Both the position numbers and the translations under genes were made by a program. The notes beneath the pieces are model-generated. The model was not told where the DNA came from. It saw nothing but the letters and a program-made list of their open reading frames with translations, and searched no databases. This document shows positions 1 to 9,174 of a DNA stretch of 64,000 bases, piece by piece (positions within the stretch are counted from its first letter, which is position 1; the number at the start of each line of letters is the position of its first letter). The stretch covers positions 62,001 to 126,000 of the forward strand of contig NC_014934.1 in NCBI RefSeq assembly GCF_000186265.1, written 5' to 3'. The stretch comes from Cellulophaga algicola DSM 14237. GTDB lineage: Bacteria > Bacteroidota > Bacteroidia > Flavobacteriales > Flavobacteriaceae.

Positions 1-121
1 TTTTAGATGTGTCTATTTTAGTGCTATAATAGTAAGATACAAATGGCTTTGATAGGACTGCATGAAGCATACTGTAAAACATACTTTGGTATAATTAGTG
101 TTATATTTAAAGAAAAAAAAT

Positions 122-1609
122 ATGAAAAAGTTTCTCCTTTTGTTTTTAGGCTTAGGCCTATTTACTATTTCCTGTTCTGATAAAGATGATGAACCTTCTG
201 AAGTAGTTACGATAGAATTGAATAGTGAGGTGAATGATTTTGTTTGGAAAGCAATGAATTATTGGTATTATTGGCAACCTGAACAAGTAGTACTTGCTGA
301 CGATAGATTTGCTACGACTGATGAGTTTTATAGCTTTTTAAATGGATATAACGCTCCAGAAGATTTGTATGATGCTGTAAAATCACCGCAGGATAGGTTT
401 AGCTTTATTTCGGACGATTATGATAATTTAATTAGCGCCTTAGGAGGGACCTCTACCACTACTGGAATTGAATTTACATTAACAAGGCTCCCTTCTGATA
501 ATGGAAACGGAGTATTAGGAACAGTTCGCTATGTTTGGGCCAATTCTGATGCTGCAACCAAAGGCATTAAAAGAGGTGATATTTTCTACGGCGTAAACGG
601 CACAGAACTATTTGCTGATACAAATTCTGATGGCGCTATAACGTCCAGTAATTTAGATTTACTAAATGCTAGTACATTTACTTTAAACTTTGGAATCATA
701 GAAAATGAACTATTTACACCAAATAATGTAAATATAGAAGTGAATCGCTTAGAAATTACAGAAAACCCTATTTTGATAGCTAAAACTTTAGAGGTAAATG
801 CCACAAAAATTGGCTATATAATGTATAATGGTTTCACTAGCAATAATGAAGATATTATTGATGATGCGTTTGCTAAAATAAAAACTGAAGGCGCAACGGA
901 ATTGGTTATAGATCTTAGATACAATCCTGGAGGAGCAACAGGAGTAGCTAATAGAATAGCGGCCAGAATTACAGGGCAATTTGCAGGACAACCTTTTATT
1001 GAATACATCTATAATTCTAAAAGAAATGAAAGATTTGGAACTACAGATCCTTTTGAATCTGATTATGAAAATACTCCATTAACAAGTTTAGGTCTAACGA
1101 AGGTATATGTTATCACTACTGGTGATACCGCTTCTGCTAGTGAGTTGCTAATTAATAATTTAAAGCCATACATTACCGTAGTTCAGGTGGGTGAAACCAC
1201 CGTTGGTAAAAATGAATTTTCTATAACACTTTTAGATAATACAGCACAAACATCAAATGGTTATCCTCCATATGCATATTATGCCCAAAATGTTGGTTTA
1301 GATGGCGTAAATCCTAATCACAAATATGCATTACAACCTATATGTGGTACGTATGCAAATGCAGATGGATTTAATGATTTTGCATCTGGTCTACAACCAG
1401 ATATTGCTATAGATGAAACCTTAGGAAACTTAGGTCAGTTAGGTGATCTAGAAGAGCCTTTACTAGCCAAAGCAATAGAAGATATTACTGGAGTTACAAG
1501 TAAGAGTTTAAAAAGTGTTGTTCCTGAAAGTATGAAAACTGAATTTGTCGGTAGTTCTTTAAGGCTAAAAAAATATAATAATATGGTGTTGATCCGAGAT
1601 TTTAATTAA
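122..1609 (+). CDS. S41 family peptidase lipoprotein (C-terminal processing protease-like)
   Basis: Predicted cell-envelope serine protease of about 495 residues. The N-terminus is a lipoprotein signal (MKKFLLLFLG) with a lipobox ending at Cys18 (FTISC), so it should be anchored in a membrane facing the periplasm or surface. A PDZ-like region (about residues 85-205) carries the GVLGTVRYVWANSDAATKGI segment followed by RGDIFYGVNG. The S41 core follows (about 215-400) with DLRYNPGG and the nucleophile motif TASASE near residues 336-341; GKNEF downstream probably supplies the general-base lysine. An in-frame ATG at 98 would put eight extra residues before the signal peptide, so I chose 122. The gene stands alone and ends in a strong terminator. 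Family assignment is firm; the substrate is unknown. Confidence 0.9.
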   Translation: MKKFLLLFLGLGLFTISCSDKDDEPSEVVTIELNSEVNDFVWKAMNYWYYWQPEQVVLADDRFATTDEFYSFLNGYNAPEDLYDAVKSPQDRFSFISDDYDNLISALGGTSTTTGIEFTLTRLPSDNGNGVLGTVRYVWANSDAATKGIKRGDIFYGVNGTELFADTNSDGAITSSNLDLLNASTFTLNFGIIENELFTPNNVNIEVNRLEITENPILIAKTLEVNATKIGYIMYNGFTSNNEDIIDDAFAKIKTEGATELVIDLRYNPGGATGVANRIAARITGQFAGQPFIEYIYNSKRNERFGTTDPFESDYENTPLTSLGLTKVYVITTGDTASASELLINNLKPYITVVQVGETTVGKNEFSITLLDNTAQTSNGYPPYAYYAQNVGLDGVNPNHKYALQPICGTYANADGFNDFASGLQPDIAIDETLGNLGQLGDLEEPLLAKAIEDITGVTSKSLKSVVPESMKTEFVGSSLRLKKYNNMVLIRDFN

Positions 1610-1633
1610 TTTTCAAGGAAACTAGAAAAACGT

Positions 1634-1669
1634 AAACGGTTTGAATCTATATTCAAACCGTTTTTTATT
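1634..1669 (+). terminator. Rho-independent terminator after the S41 peptidase gene
   Basis: A 13-bp perfect stem (1634-1646 with 1651-1663) closes a CTAT loop and runs into a T-rich tail. It lies 24 nt past the peptidase stop codon. Confidence 0.85.
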
Positions 1670-1690
1670 TAAATCTAATTCTCTAAACTT

Positions 1691-3580
1691 TCAGTTATTT
1701 TCACTAACCGTGCCATTGACTTCAGAGACCCCACCTGATATATGATTAAAAATCTCAAATTCATAAGTATAATCTCCTATAGGAAATATTGGAGTAGTAA
1801 TAAAACTATTTGGATTACTGAATGTTGTAGAGACAGAATATTCTTGTCCATTAATTGTGAAAATAGAACTCATAAGAAGATCTTTAGCTTCAATTATAAA
1901 ACTAGTTGGATTATTAACTACACTTACTACCCCTTGTATTTTCAAACTTCCATAGTCCGTTTTATATAAAGACAATATAATCTTCCCATCAGAAAAAATA
2001 ATATTAGAAGCCTCATCTACGACCACCTCTATGGTATCTGAATCTTGCTCTCCATTACCGTCAAATACCGTTAAAGTTACTTGATAGGTACCTGCAGAAG
2101 TGAAAGGCCATGATGTATTGTCGCCGAAAGCTCCTGAAATTGGATTTGCAAAATCTCTAAAACCCCACTGGTAGGTTAGCGTATCACCGTCAGGATCAGA
2201 CGAGCCAACACCACTAAAGCTTCTCGTTAAGGTTGTAGGATCATAATCTGTTAACAATTCTGCTACTGCTACTGGGGGTCTATTTCCTTGGGTTATTGTT
2301 AGCACTACAGTTCCTGTTGCTTCATTCCACACCCTACCATCATTTATGGTATAAGTAAATTCTGCAGTACCTACATAACCAGCAGCAGGACTAAAACTAA
2401 TTGTTGAGCCTGTGAAAGAAACCGTACCTGCTTCCGCTGGAATAACACTTCCTAGACTCATTAGTGCAATGGGATCTGATTCCGGGTCACTGGTAGCCTC
2501 CAAAACAGAAAAAATTGATGCTTCTGTATTGGTACTAGTTCTCGTAATAGCATTCGCCGTTGGAGGCTGATTGCCATTAGGATCGCGGACAACATTAACC
2601 ATACGTGAAGCCGTAGTGGTATTTCCGTCATCATCAGAAACAGTATAGGTTACTTCATACGTATCCTCTACTGTAGTATCCACCAGAGAAACATCAGCCA
2701 CGATTTCAGAGCTTATATCTCCATCAATATCGTCTAAAGCCGTTGCTCCCCCATCTTGATACGCTGTTCCTAAAAACACGTCCATAGGATTATTTCCTAA
2801 AATTGTAAGCGTTGGCGCGGTAGTATCAATAATATCGTCAACAACCTCGAAGCTTATTACAACATTACGTTCTTGATTGCTACTGTCAATTAAAACAAAA
2901 TTTATAGGTACTATCCCTAAAGTACTCGGTGTAAAATTTACCGTATAAGTTCCCGGCGCTATTTGAATATCCTCATTTAAAACAAGGTTATTTTCCGTAT
3001 CATTATCTTTTAATTCTCCTTGGCCAACCTCTAACTGGTAATTTCGCATAAAGCTAATCCCGCTTTCAGTATGGTCTATTTCAAAATTGATAACAATAGC
3101 CCCTATTTTACCGAGTTCTAACTGTGTAGCGGTACTGGTAGCCGTCCAAAGCACAGAAACCTCAGCGATAGCAAACAACAAGGTTTATTCTTTTTCTATT
3201 CCATAATTATCTGATGCTATAATTTGCACTTCATGGTCGCCCGCACTTGTACCTACGTACGATAGGCTTGTGGCGAGTGGATTTAGGCTCATTTTAGAAT
3301 TCTCAGCGAGTAGAACTCCATTAGCAGTTACTAAATATCCTTCTCCCTTGGTAATGCTATACGTAAAACCATAGCTTATCTCTTCTAATACCTCTTCTGG
3401 TATTACTTCTATCGTTGTAGTCAGTAATTCATTTAAATATCCTTGATTGGTATGTGAGGTGACCAATTCAAATTCTACCTCTGTAAATAACTTTACTTCC
3501 TTGGTACACGAAAAGCATAGGCTCACTAGAAGCATTATCATATAAGCTTTACGGATCAAAGTATGTTTTGTAGCGAACAT
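1691..3580 (-). pseudogene. multidomain Ig/PKD/cadherin-like surface lipoprotein interrupted by one in-frame TAA
   Basis: Two same-frame open stretches (3580-3185 and 3184-1691) read as one roughly 629-codon gene split only by TAA at 3187-3185. The first part has a lipoprotein signal (SLCFSC) and a beta-rich domain reminiscent of TraQ/DUF3872. The second part continues the last strand of that domain (TLLFAIAEV) and then holds a second similar domain (about residues 20-115 after the stop), a DUF5011-like Ig domain (120-199), a bacterial cadherin-like repeat (205-287), a PKD domain (291-389, SDPDGDTLTYQW) and a unique C-terminal region of about 105 residues. Alignment of the two repeats puts the stop inside the final strand of repeat 1, so CAA to TAA is the simplest origin. 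An internal TTG at 3181 could restart translation but would give a product without a signal peptide. Likely role before damage: surface-exposed binding or adhesion. Confidence 0.75.
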
Positions 3581-3652
3581 AAGGTATGATATAGATTACT
3601 TCTAGAATAGGCTAAGATACTTCTTATAACGAAGTATTTTTTTCTTAATTGT

Positions 3653-3689
3653 AAAACAAAAAAGGGTCGCTATACATAGCGACCCTTTT
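3653..3689 (-). terminator. terminator of the TonB receptor gene
   Basis: A 9-bp GC-rich stem (3664-3672 with 3677-3685) is flanked by A and T runs. Read on the minus strand it is followed by a T tract, directly beyond the receptor stop codon. Confidence 0.8.
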
Positions 3690-3709
3690 CAATTAAAAAA
3701 TTTGAAACC

Positions 3710-5569
3710 CTATAAATTCAAATTAAGTCCTAAACTAAAGTTTCTACCCAAAGTAGTATATCCTACTGTTTCAACAAATTCTTCGTTCAATAAGTTTTGA
3801 GCATTTGCAAAAATTCTCAATTTATTATTTATAAGTTGATGGCTTACATAAAAATTCACCAAAGAAAATGGATCTAAACTAACATCAGAAAAAGTACTAA
3901 AATCTGTATCTGAACGATCTCCTGTATACGCATAACTTAACGAAGCAAAAGTTGCATCAGAAATTTGATAGTTAAATGATGTATTTACTTTATGCTTTGG
4001 AATACGTATTGCGTTATCTCCCTTACGTTCTGTAAAAGTGTAATTAGCATTCCAAGTTAAATTTTCACATAAGTTCCAATCCAACTCAACCTCTACCCCT
4101 TGTGCTTTTATGAAACCCTCTATATTTTCGTACCCTTCACTTCCGTAAATAATAGTTTCATTTTCATCTCTATTAAAATACACGGCACTCAATCTTACTT
4201 TATCATTGGCATATTCTACACCACCTTCAATGGTAGAATTCTCTTCTGGATTTAACTCCGGATTAGCACCAAAAAAACCAAATAACTGACTAAGTGATGG
4301 TGTAATGTACGATGTTGCATACGAAGATAATACTTTGACATATCCATTATCCAATTTATAACTGTACGATGGGTTTATGTTATACACTACATGAGAACCA
4401 TATTCCGAATTGTTATTATAACGAGCTCCTGCATTTATATTTAAACCGAAAGGAGAAATATAAACAAGATTAGCATAAGGATCTGTAATCGTTATTTTTT
4501 TAAGTTCTGAAAACTCAGATTCATCTTGAATATAATTTACTCCTAAAATAGTATAAAATGTATCGTTAAAATTATACTTGTTATACACATCTACTGTATA
4601 ATTATTTCCTTTAAATGCTCCAGGGTAAGACCCCATGTCTTCTGCATCATAATTAGAATAGGCAGCATTTATATTCACAGAACCATTTTCGTTATATAGG
4701 AATGAAGAAGACAGCCCTACTCTTTCTTGATTATTTTTATACCTAGGATCTGCAACGGTTCCGAAAGACTCATCATACGCTGTACTTATTTTGGTCTGAT
4801 TACCATAAACACGCACATTAAACTTATCAGAAAACTTGTATCCAATTTTTATATCTGTATTATACTCTGAAAAGAAATCTTTTTCATCCGCAGAATTTAC
4901 AAAAGCAGAAAGTCCGTTTGAATAGCGATTAGAAAAACCTACGGCATAATCAAACTTATTTAAAGTTCCACTAACCAAGGCACTATTTGAAAATGTAGAC
5001 AGATTGTAATTTTGGTCATCTGCTGTTTGCTGTGTACCTAAACTTGTTTGAAAGTTACCAGAGATAGCTTTGTCTGATGCTTTCTTTGTAGTTATATTGA
5101 TTACTGCAGTAGCAGCATTGGTACCATAAAGTGTACTTGCTGCGCCTTTAATAATTTCAATAGATTCTATATTTGCTGTTGCTAATAACCTTAAATCATA
5201 CTCGGAAGAAGGGGAAGAAGGGTTTGATACGCGAACACCATCTATAACAACTAAAACTTGTTTACCACGACCACCTCTAGCAGAAACACCTAGAACGGCT
5301 CCGTCTCTACCTCTACTACCATTAATTTCAATACCACTTTTAGTATTGATAATTTCTGCTACAGTTTTACCTTGGCTTTGAAGTAATTCTTCTGAAGTTA
5401 TTTTAATAACTGTCTTTCCTGAGTTCTCACGTTTTAACTCAAAGCGTGAGTCACTAATTACAACTTCATCTAACTTTTGAAGTTTCATCGAATCGTTTGG
5501 CTGTTCTTGAGCAGCTGCACTTGTATATGCTAAAGCAATAGCACATAAACTTAAAAATTGTTTGTTCAT
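3710..5569 (-). CDS. btuB: TonB-dependent outer-membrane receptor, probable vitamin B12 (BtuB-like)
   Basis: A 619-residue outer-membrane barrel with a Sec signal peptide ending near AAAQ (residue 21). It has a TonB-box-like segment (LDEVVIS, about 33-39), a plug domain (about 45-155, including the VLVVIDGVRVSNPSSPS segment and LYGTNAATAVINI) and a beta barrel to the C-terminus. It would import a large ligand using TonB-ExbB-ExbD energy. The substrate call rests on context: a cobalamin riboswitch lies immediately upstream in the same orientation, and the divergent genes encode a matching periplasmic binding protein, permease and ATPase. The ATG at 5569 is the only sensible start because the signal peptide begins there. 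The receptor family is certain; B12 as substrate is strongly inferred. Confidence 0.9.
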   Translation of the reverse strand: MNKQFLSLCAIALAYTSAAAQEQPNDSMKLQKLDEVVISDSRFELKRENSGKTVIKITSEELLQSQGKTVAEIINTKSGIEINGSRGRDGAVLGVSARGGRGKQVLVVIDGVRVSNPSSPSSEYDLRLLATANIESIEIIKGAASTLYGTNAATAVINITTKKASDKAISGNFQTSLGTQQTADDQNYNLSTFSNSALVSGTLNKFDYAVGFSNRYSNGLSAFVNSADEKDFFSEYNTDIKIGYKFSDKFNVRVYGNQTKISTAYDESFGTVADPRYKNNQERVGLSSSFLYNENGSVNINAAYSNYDAEDMGSYPGAFKGNNYTVDVYNKYNFNDTFYTILGVNYIQDESEFSELKKITITDPYANLVYISPFGLNINAGARYNNNSEYGSHVVYNINPSYSYKLDNGYVKVLSSYATSYITPSLSQLFGFFGANPELNPEENSTIEGGVEYANDKVRLSAVYFNRDENETIIYGSEGYENIEGFIKAQGVEVELDWNLCENLTWNANYTFTERKGDNAIRIPKHKVNTSFNYQISDATFASLSYAYTGDRSDTDFSTFSDVSLDPFSLVNFYVSHQLINNKLRIFANAQNLLNEEFVETVGYTTLGRNFSLGLNLNL

Positions 5570-5658
5570 TTCGTAAAAAATCGAATAAACGGGAGAATAG
5601 TATGTCTGTACCCATACGTAAACCTCTATCCCGAAAGTTTAACATTATTGTTTTGAAT

Positions 5659-5832
5659 TTGGCAGGTCTCCTGACTTGTGTACTATCCATCACCTTCCCA
5701 AGTTACTACTCAGTGGTATTTTGAAGAATATGATAGCCACCTATTACGGACCAATATAAATACCAGTGCCGATTCGGCATAACTTACAGTTGCGGGAACA
5801 GCTCTAGAATTACACTAGATTCCCTTTTAATT
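5659..5832 (-). ncRNA. cobalamin riboswitch (AdoCbl/B12 aptamer)
   Basis: Read on the minus strand, the leader contains the conserved core GCTGTTCCCGCAACTGTAA (near 5784-5803), a CCACTG element, GGGAAGGTG and the classical B12 box AGTCAGGAGACCTGCC at 5676-5661. The order and spacing fit the cobalamin riboswitch. It ends about 90 nt before the receptor ATG. In that gap a CGGGA segment can pair with TCCCG just before a T-rich run, a possible terminator-type expression platform. I infer that bound cobalamin represses the receptor gene. Confidence 0.93.
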
Positions 5833-5902
5833 AAATACATGCTAAAAGCATCTATGAAAACCAAAATTCGGCGCGAAGATATTGCTTTAAGTAGAAAATA
5901 AA

Positions 5903-6022
5903 TCACTTATCATCGTTATTTTTTTTGTTCATCTTAACCATCAACCATATAAAACCAACTACAAAATGAAGTATAATAATACCTGCAACAATATATAATG
6001 TAAGATTAGAATTCCCTCTCAT
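5903..6022 (-). CDS. 39-residue single-pass membrane miniprotein upstream of the B12 riboswitch
   Basis: An ATG at 6022-6020 opens 39 codons ending with TGA at 5905-5903. The product starts MRGNSNLTLYIVAGIIIL and has one hydrophobic helix (about residues 8-29), then a lysine- and asparagine-rich basic tail (KMNKKNNDDK). The charge pattern is what a small inner-membrane protein would show. It lies on the same strand as the receptor, 71 nt before the aptamer, so it may share the transcript or have its own. I recognise no family. It could be a chance ORF, but the clean membrane-helix-plus-tail layout in an otherwise empty gap favours a real gene. Confidence 0.45.
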   Translation of the reverse strand: MRGNSNLTLYIVAGIIILHFVVGFIWLMVKMNKKNNDDK

Positions 6023-6107
6023 GTTTAAATTTTCATAAAATTAAGCCCTTAAAACCATAAAAAATATGACTTTTGCTACCTTGCAAAACATTATATACTC
6101 AAAATCA

Positions 6108-7253
6108 ATGAAATACTTTTTTCTATTTATATCTATTCTACTCTTTTCCTGTAAAGAGGAAACAAAAAAAATACCTGATTTTGTAGAAAAAATAATTCCA
6201 AGCACTGATATATTATATGCCAAAGGATTTTCTGTAGAAAAACAACCCAGTGGAGTAACCATAATCAAAATTACATCGCCTTGGCCAAATGCAGAAGCTG
6301 TTTTCACATACGCTTTAATCCCAAAAGAAAAAGCGGCATCTATGACTTTAAACAGAGATGAATATGATGCTATTGTCACCGTTCCTATAGAGAATATTGT
6401 GGTAACGTCTACCACTCACATTCCTGTTTTAGAGGCCTTAGGGGTTGAAAACACCTTAGTAGGTTTCCCTGATACTCAATATATTTCATCAAATAAAACC
6501 AGAGCATTAATTGCGAAAGGGCAGATTAAAGAATTAGGTCAGAATGAAACCATAAATACAGAACTCCTTTTAGAATTACAACCAAACTTAGTCGTTGGCT
6601 TTAGTATTCATAATGAAAATAAAATGTACGAAACCATTCAACGTGCTAATATTCCTGTGGTGTATAATGGTGATTGGACCGAAGAAACACCCTTAGGGAA
6701 AGCAGAATGGATTAAATTTTTCGCCCCTTTTTATGGTTTAGAAAAGAAAGCAGATTCTATTTTTCAAGACATTACAAACAATTATTTAGCGGCAAAAGAA
6801 TTAGCAGCAAAAGCTACAAATAGACCTACTGTAATAAGCGGTGCAATTTACAATGATGTTTGGTATTTACCTGGTGGAAAAAGCTGGGCTTCCAAATTTA
6901 TTGAAGATGCCAATGCTGCTTATATGTTTAAAGACACGGAAGAAACAGGTAGTTTATCTTTGAGTTGGGAAAGTGTTTTGGAAAAAGGAAAAAAAGCTAA
7001 TTTCTGGATTTCTCCTTCTCAATTTACTTCGTATAAAGATATGACAGCGAACAGTCAACATTACGGACAGTTTGATGCTTTTAAAAAGAAAAAAGTGTAC
7101 TCTTTTGCAGGTACTACTGGTGAAACTGGCGGACTTTTATATTATGAATTAGCACCAAATAGACCCGATCTAGTTCTTAAAGATTTAATTCATATATTTC
7201 ACCCAGATCTATTGCCAAACTATATTCCAACTTTTTTTAAACCATTAGATTAA
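6108..7253 (+). CDS. ABC transporter substrate-binding lipoprotein (BtuF/FepB-like)
   Basis: A periplasmic binding protein of 381 residues for a metal chelate or corrinoid. A lipobox LLFSC with Cys15 follows MKYFFLFISI, so the ATG at 6108 is the correct start rather than 6066, which would bury the signal. Two lobes of the class III (Fe/B12) binding fold are visible: IVVTSTTHIPVLEALGVEN in the first, then ELLLELQPNLVVG, and a second lobe containing SGAIYNDVWYLPGGKSW. It is followed with no gap by the permease gene, so the three importer genes form an operon. The opposite-strand receptor with a cobalamin riboswitch points to B12 as cargo; an iron-siderophore ligand cannot be excluded from sequence alone. 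Confidence 0.88.
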   Translation: MKYFFLFISILLFSCKEETKKIPDFVEKIIPSTDILYAKGFSVEKQPSGVTIIKITSPWPNAEAVFTYALIPKEKAASMTLNRDEYDAIVTVPIENIVVTSTTHIPVLEALGVENTLVGFPDTQYISSNKTRALIAKGQIKELGQNETINTELLLELQPNLVVGFSIHNENKMYETIQRANIPVVYNGDWTEETPLGKAEWIKFFAPFYGLEKKADSIFQDITNNYLAAKELAAKATNRPTVISGAIYNDVWYLPGGKSWASKFIEDANAAYMFKDTEETGSLSLSWESVLEKGKKANFWISPSQFTSYKDMTANSQHYGQFDAFKKKKVYSFAGTTGETGGLLYYELAPNRPDLVLKDLIHIFHPDLLPNYIPTFFKPLD

Positions 7254-8285
7254 GTGCCAAATTCAAAAAAATATAAATTCTATTTTTTGCTATTAGTACT
7301 AATTTTGTGCGTCTTTTTTGTAATAAATATAAGTTTAGGTTCAGTACATATTCCTTTAAAAAGCACCTTCCATACACTTTTTGGTGGTGCAGATGTACGT
7401 GAATCATGGGATTACATTATTTGGAACTATAGAGTCCCAAAAGCAATTACGGCAATACTTGTTGGTGGAGGCCTGTCCTTAAGCGGCTTGTTAATGCAAA
7501 CGCTTTTCCGTAACCCTTTAGCAGGACCTTTTGTCTTAGGAATAAGTTCTGGCGCTAGTTTGGGGGCTGCGCTATTGATTATGGGAGCTGGGTTATTTTC
7601 AACACTTTTCAGTATTTCCCTTTTTAATGATGTTTCTTTAGCCATTGCCTCTAGTTTAGGAAGCTTTCTAGTATTGCTCGCTGTACTGTCTGTTGCCATG
7701 AAAATAAAAGACACCATGTCATTACTTATTATAGGGCTTATGTTTGGGAGTATAACTGGTGCGCTAGTTAGTGTTCTCTCCTACTTTACTACTTCAGAAC
7801 AATTACAACAATATATCTATTGGAGTTTTGGAAGTTTAGGAGATTTATCATGGCCACAATTAGCGCTACTTACTGGGATTACCAGTATTGGTGTACTGCT
7901 AAGTGTCTTCTCTATTAAATCTTTGAATGCCTTTTTATTAGGCGAAAATTATGCAAGAAGCCTTGGAGTTAGTCTAAAAAAATCTAGATTCATTATTATC
8001 ATTGCTACTGGGTTATTAGCCGGAGGTATTACAGCCTTTGCAGGACCTATTGCTTTTATCGGTTTAGCAGTGCCCCATTTAACCCGACAAATATTTAATA
8101 CCACAGATCATAAAATACTTGTACCCGCTGTGTTAGTCTATGGCGCAATTTTAATGTTAATTTGTGATAGTATTGCGCAATTACCATTATCAGCAAGTGT
8201 ATTACCTATAAATGCCATTACAAGCTTAGTAGGCGCTCCTGTTGTGGTATGGTTGTTAGTTAGAAAACGTAAAATGATTTTTTAA
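7254..8285 (+). CDS. FecCD/BtuC-family ABC importer permease
   Basis: A 343-residue inner-membrane permease with about ten hydrophobic segments. It has the family signature GLLMQTLFRNPLAGPFVLGI (about residues 81-100), the coupling-helix region ARSLGVSLKKSR and the GPIAFIGLAVPHLTRQI motif. It begins at a GTG (7254) that directly follows the TAA of the binding-protein gene, so translation is probably coupled. It would form the channel half of a B12 or iron-chelate importer together with the adjacent ATPase. The length is normal for BtuC/FecD proteins. Confidence 0.92.
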   Translation: MPNSKKYKFYFLLLVLILCVFFVINISLGSVHIPLKSTFHTLFGGADVRESWDYIIWNYRVPKAITAILVGGGLSLSGLLMQTLFRNPLAGPFVLGISSGASLGAALLIMGAGLFSTLFSISLFNDVSLAIASSLGSFLVLLAVLSVAMKIKDTMSLLIIGLMFGSITGALVSVLSYFTTSEQLQQYIYWSFGSLGDLSWPQLALLTGITSIGVLLSVFSIKSLNAFLLGENYARSLGVSLKKSRFIIIIATGLLAGGITAFAGPIAFIGLAVPHLTRQIFNTTDHKILVPAVLVYGAILMLICDSIAQLPLSASVLPINAITSLVGAPVVVWLLVRKRKMIF

Positions 8286-8296
8286 ATTAGGAAACT

Positions 8297-9088
8297 ATTC
8301 AAACGCATAAAAAACATATCGCCCTAGAAATAGCAAATCTTAGTATAGGCTACCAAAGCAAAAAGCAAGAAACGCTTGTTGCTCAAGATATCTCCTTTTC
8401 CTTAAACCAAGGAGAATTAGGAGCTATTGTTGGTATCAATGGCGTAGGAAAATCTACCTTATTGCGCACCATTGGTTCGGTACAAAAATCACTCTCAGGA
8501 GAAATTCATATCGATAATTTAGTACTCTCTGACTATTCCTCTTTAGATTTAGCTACTAAGATTAGCCTTGTATTAACAGAACCCATCGCCTCAAAAAATT
8601 TAACGGTTTTAGAACTCATCGCTTTAGGCAGGCAACCATATACCAATTGGCTAGGCACCCTAACCGAAACGGATAAAGCTAAAACAAAAGAAGCAATTCT
8701 ATTAGTAGAAATAGAAGCATTACAACACAAAAAGTGTTATGAATTAAGTGATGGCCAATTACAACGGGTCATGATTGCCCGTGCATTAGCACAAGACACT
8801 CAAATAATTCTATTAGACGAACCTACTTCTCATTTAGATTTGTACCACAAAGTGCAAATACTAAAGCTCCTTAAAAGTATAGCACACCAAACGCAAAAGA
8901 CCATACTGTTTACTACGCATGAAATTGAAGTTGCGTTGCAACTATGCGATAAAATGCTTTTACTCCGTAAAGAAGAAAGTTATTTTGACACGCCAGAGGC
9001 TTTAATTCAAGGAAAGCATTTTGAAAAGTTATTCCCTTCAAACATGATTCAGTTTGATGCTACTACGGGAAGCTTTAAAATAGTATAA
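8297..9088 (+). CDS. ABC importer ATPase (BtuD/FecE-like) with no standard start codon
   Basis: ATP-binding subunit of the importer. It shows Walker A (GINGVGKST, about residues 46-54), the signature LSDGQ (about 150), Walker B (ILLDEPTSHLDL) and the switch histidine (TTHE). Coding similarity clearly continues upstream of Walker A (ALEIANLSIGYQ then ISFSLNQGELGAIVG), back to an in-frame TAG at 8288. In that interval there is no ATG, GTG or in-frame TTG; the first TTG (8462) lies after Walker A and would delete it. The best placed initiator is ATT at 8297, six bases after an AGGAAA purine run and 11 nt past the permease stop, giving 263 residues, the usual size. Alternatives are a sequencing error or a mutated start. 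Function is confident, the start is not. Confidence 0.82.
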   Translation: MQTHKKHIALEIANLSIGYQSKKQETLVAQDISFSLNQGELGAIVGINGVGKSTLLRTIGSVQKSLSGEIHIDNLVLSDYSSLDLATKISLVLTEPIASKNLTVLELIALGRQPYTNWLGTLTETDKAKTKEAILLVEIEALQHKKCYELSDGQLQRVMIARALAQDTQIILLDEPTSHLDLYHKVQILKLLKSIAHQTQKTILFTTHEIEVALQLCDKMLLLRKEESYFDTPEALIQGKHFEKLFPSNMIQFDATTGSFKIV

Positions 9089-9174
9089 GCAGTTTATTGC
9101 TAGCTACTCTTTTAACTTTAATTTAAAAGACGCTCGGTTTTTATTCTTTAATTTTAATTTTCAAAACAAGGAAC

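Noticed and set aside
1742-1969. 75-residue plus-strand ORF
   Set aside because: Antisense to the PKD and C-terminal part of the broken surface lipoprotein.
5466-5693. 75-residue minus-strand ORF across the receptor leader
   Set aside because: It overlaps the riboswitch and the receptor signal peptide in another frame; the RNA structure explains the sequence.
6041-6415. 124-residue minus-strand ORF
   Set aside because: Antisense shadow of the binding-protein gene.
8462-9088. ATPase ORF starting at TTG 8462
   Set aside because: It would begin after Walker A; conserved ABC sequence continues upstream in the same frame to 8291.
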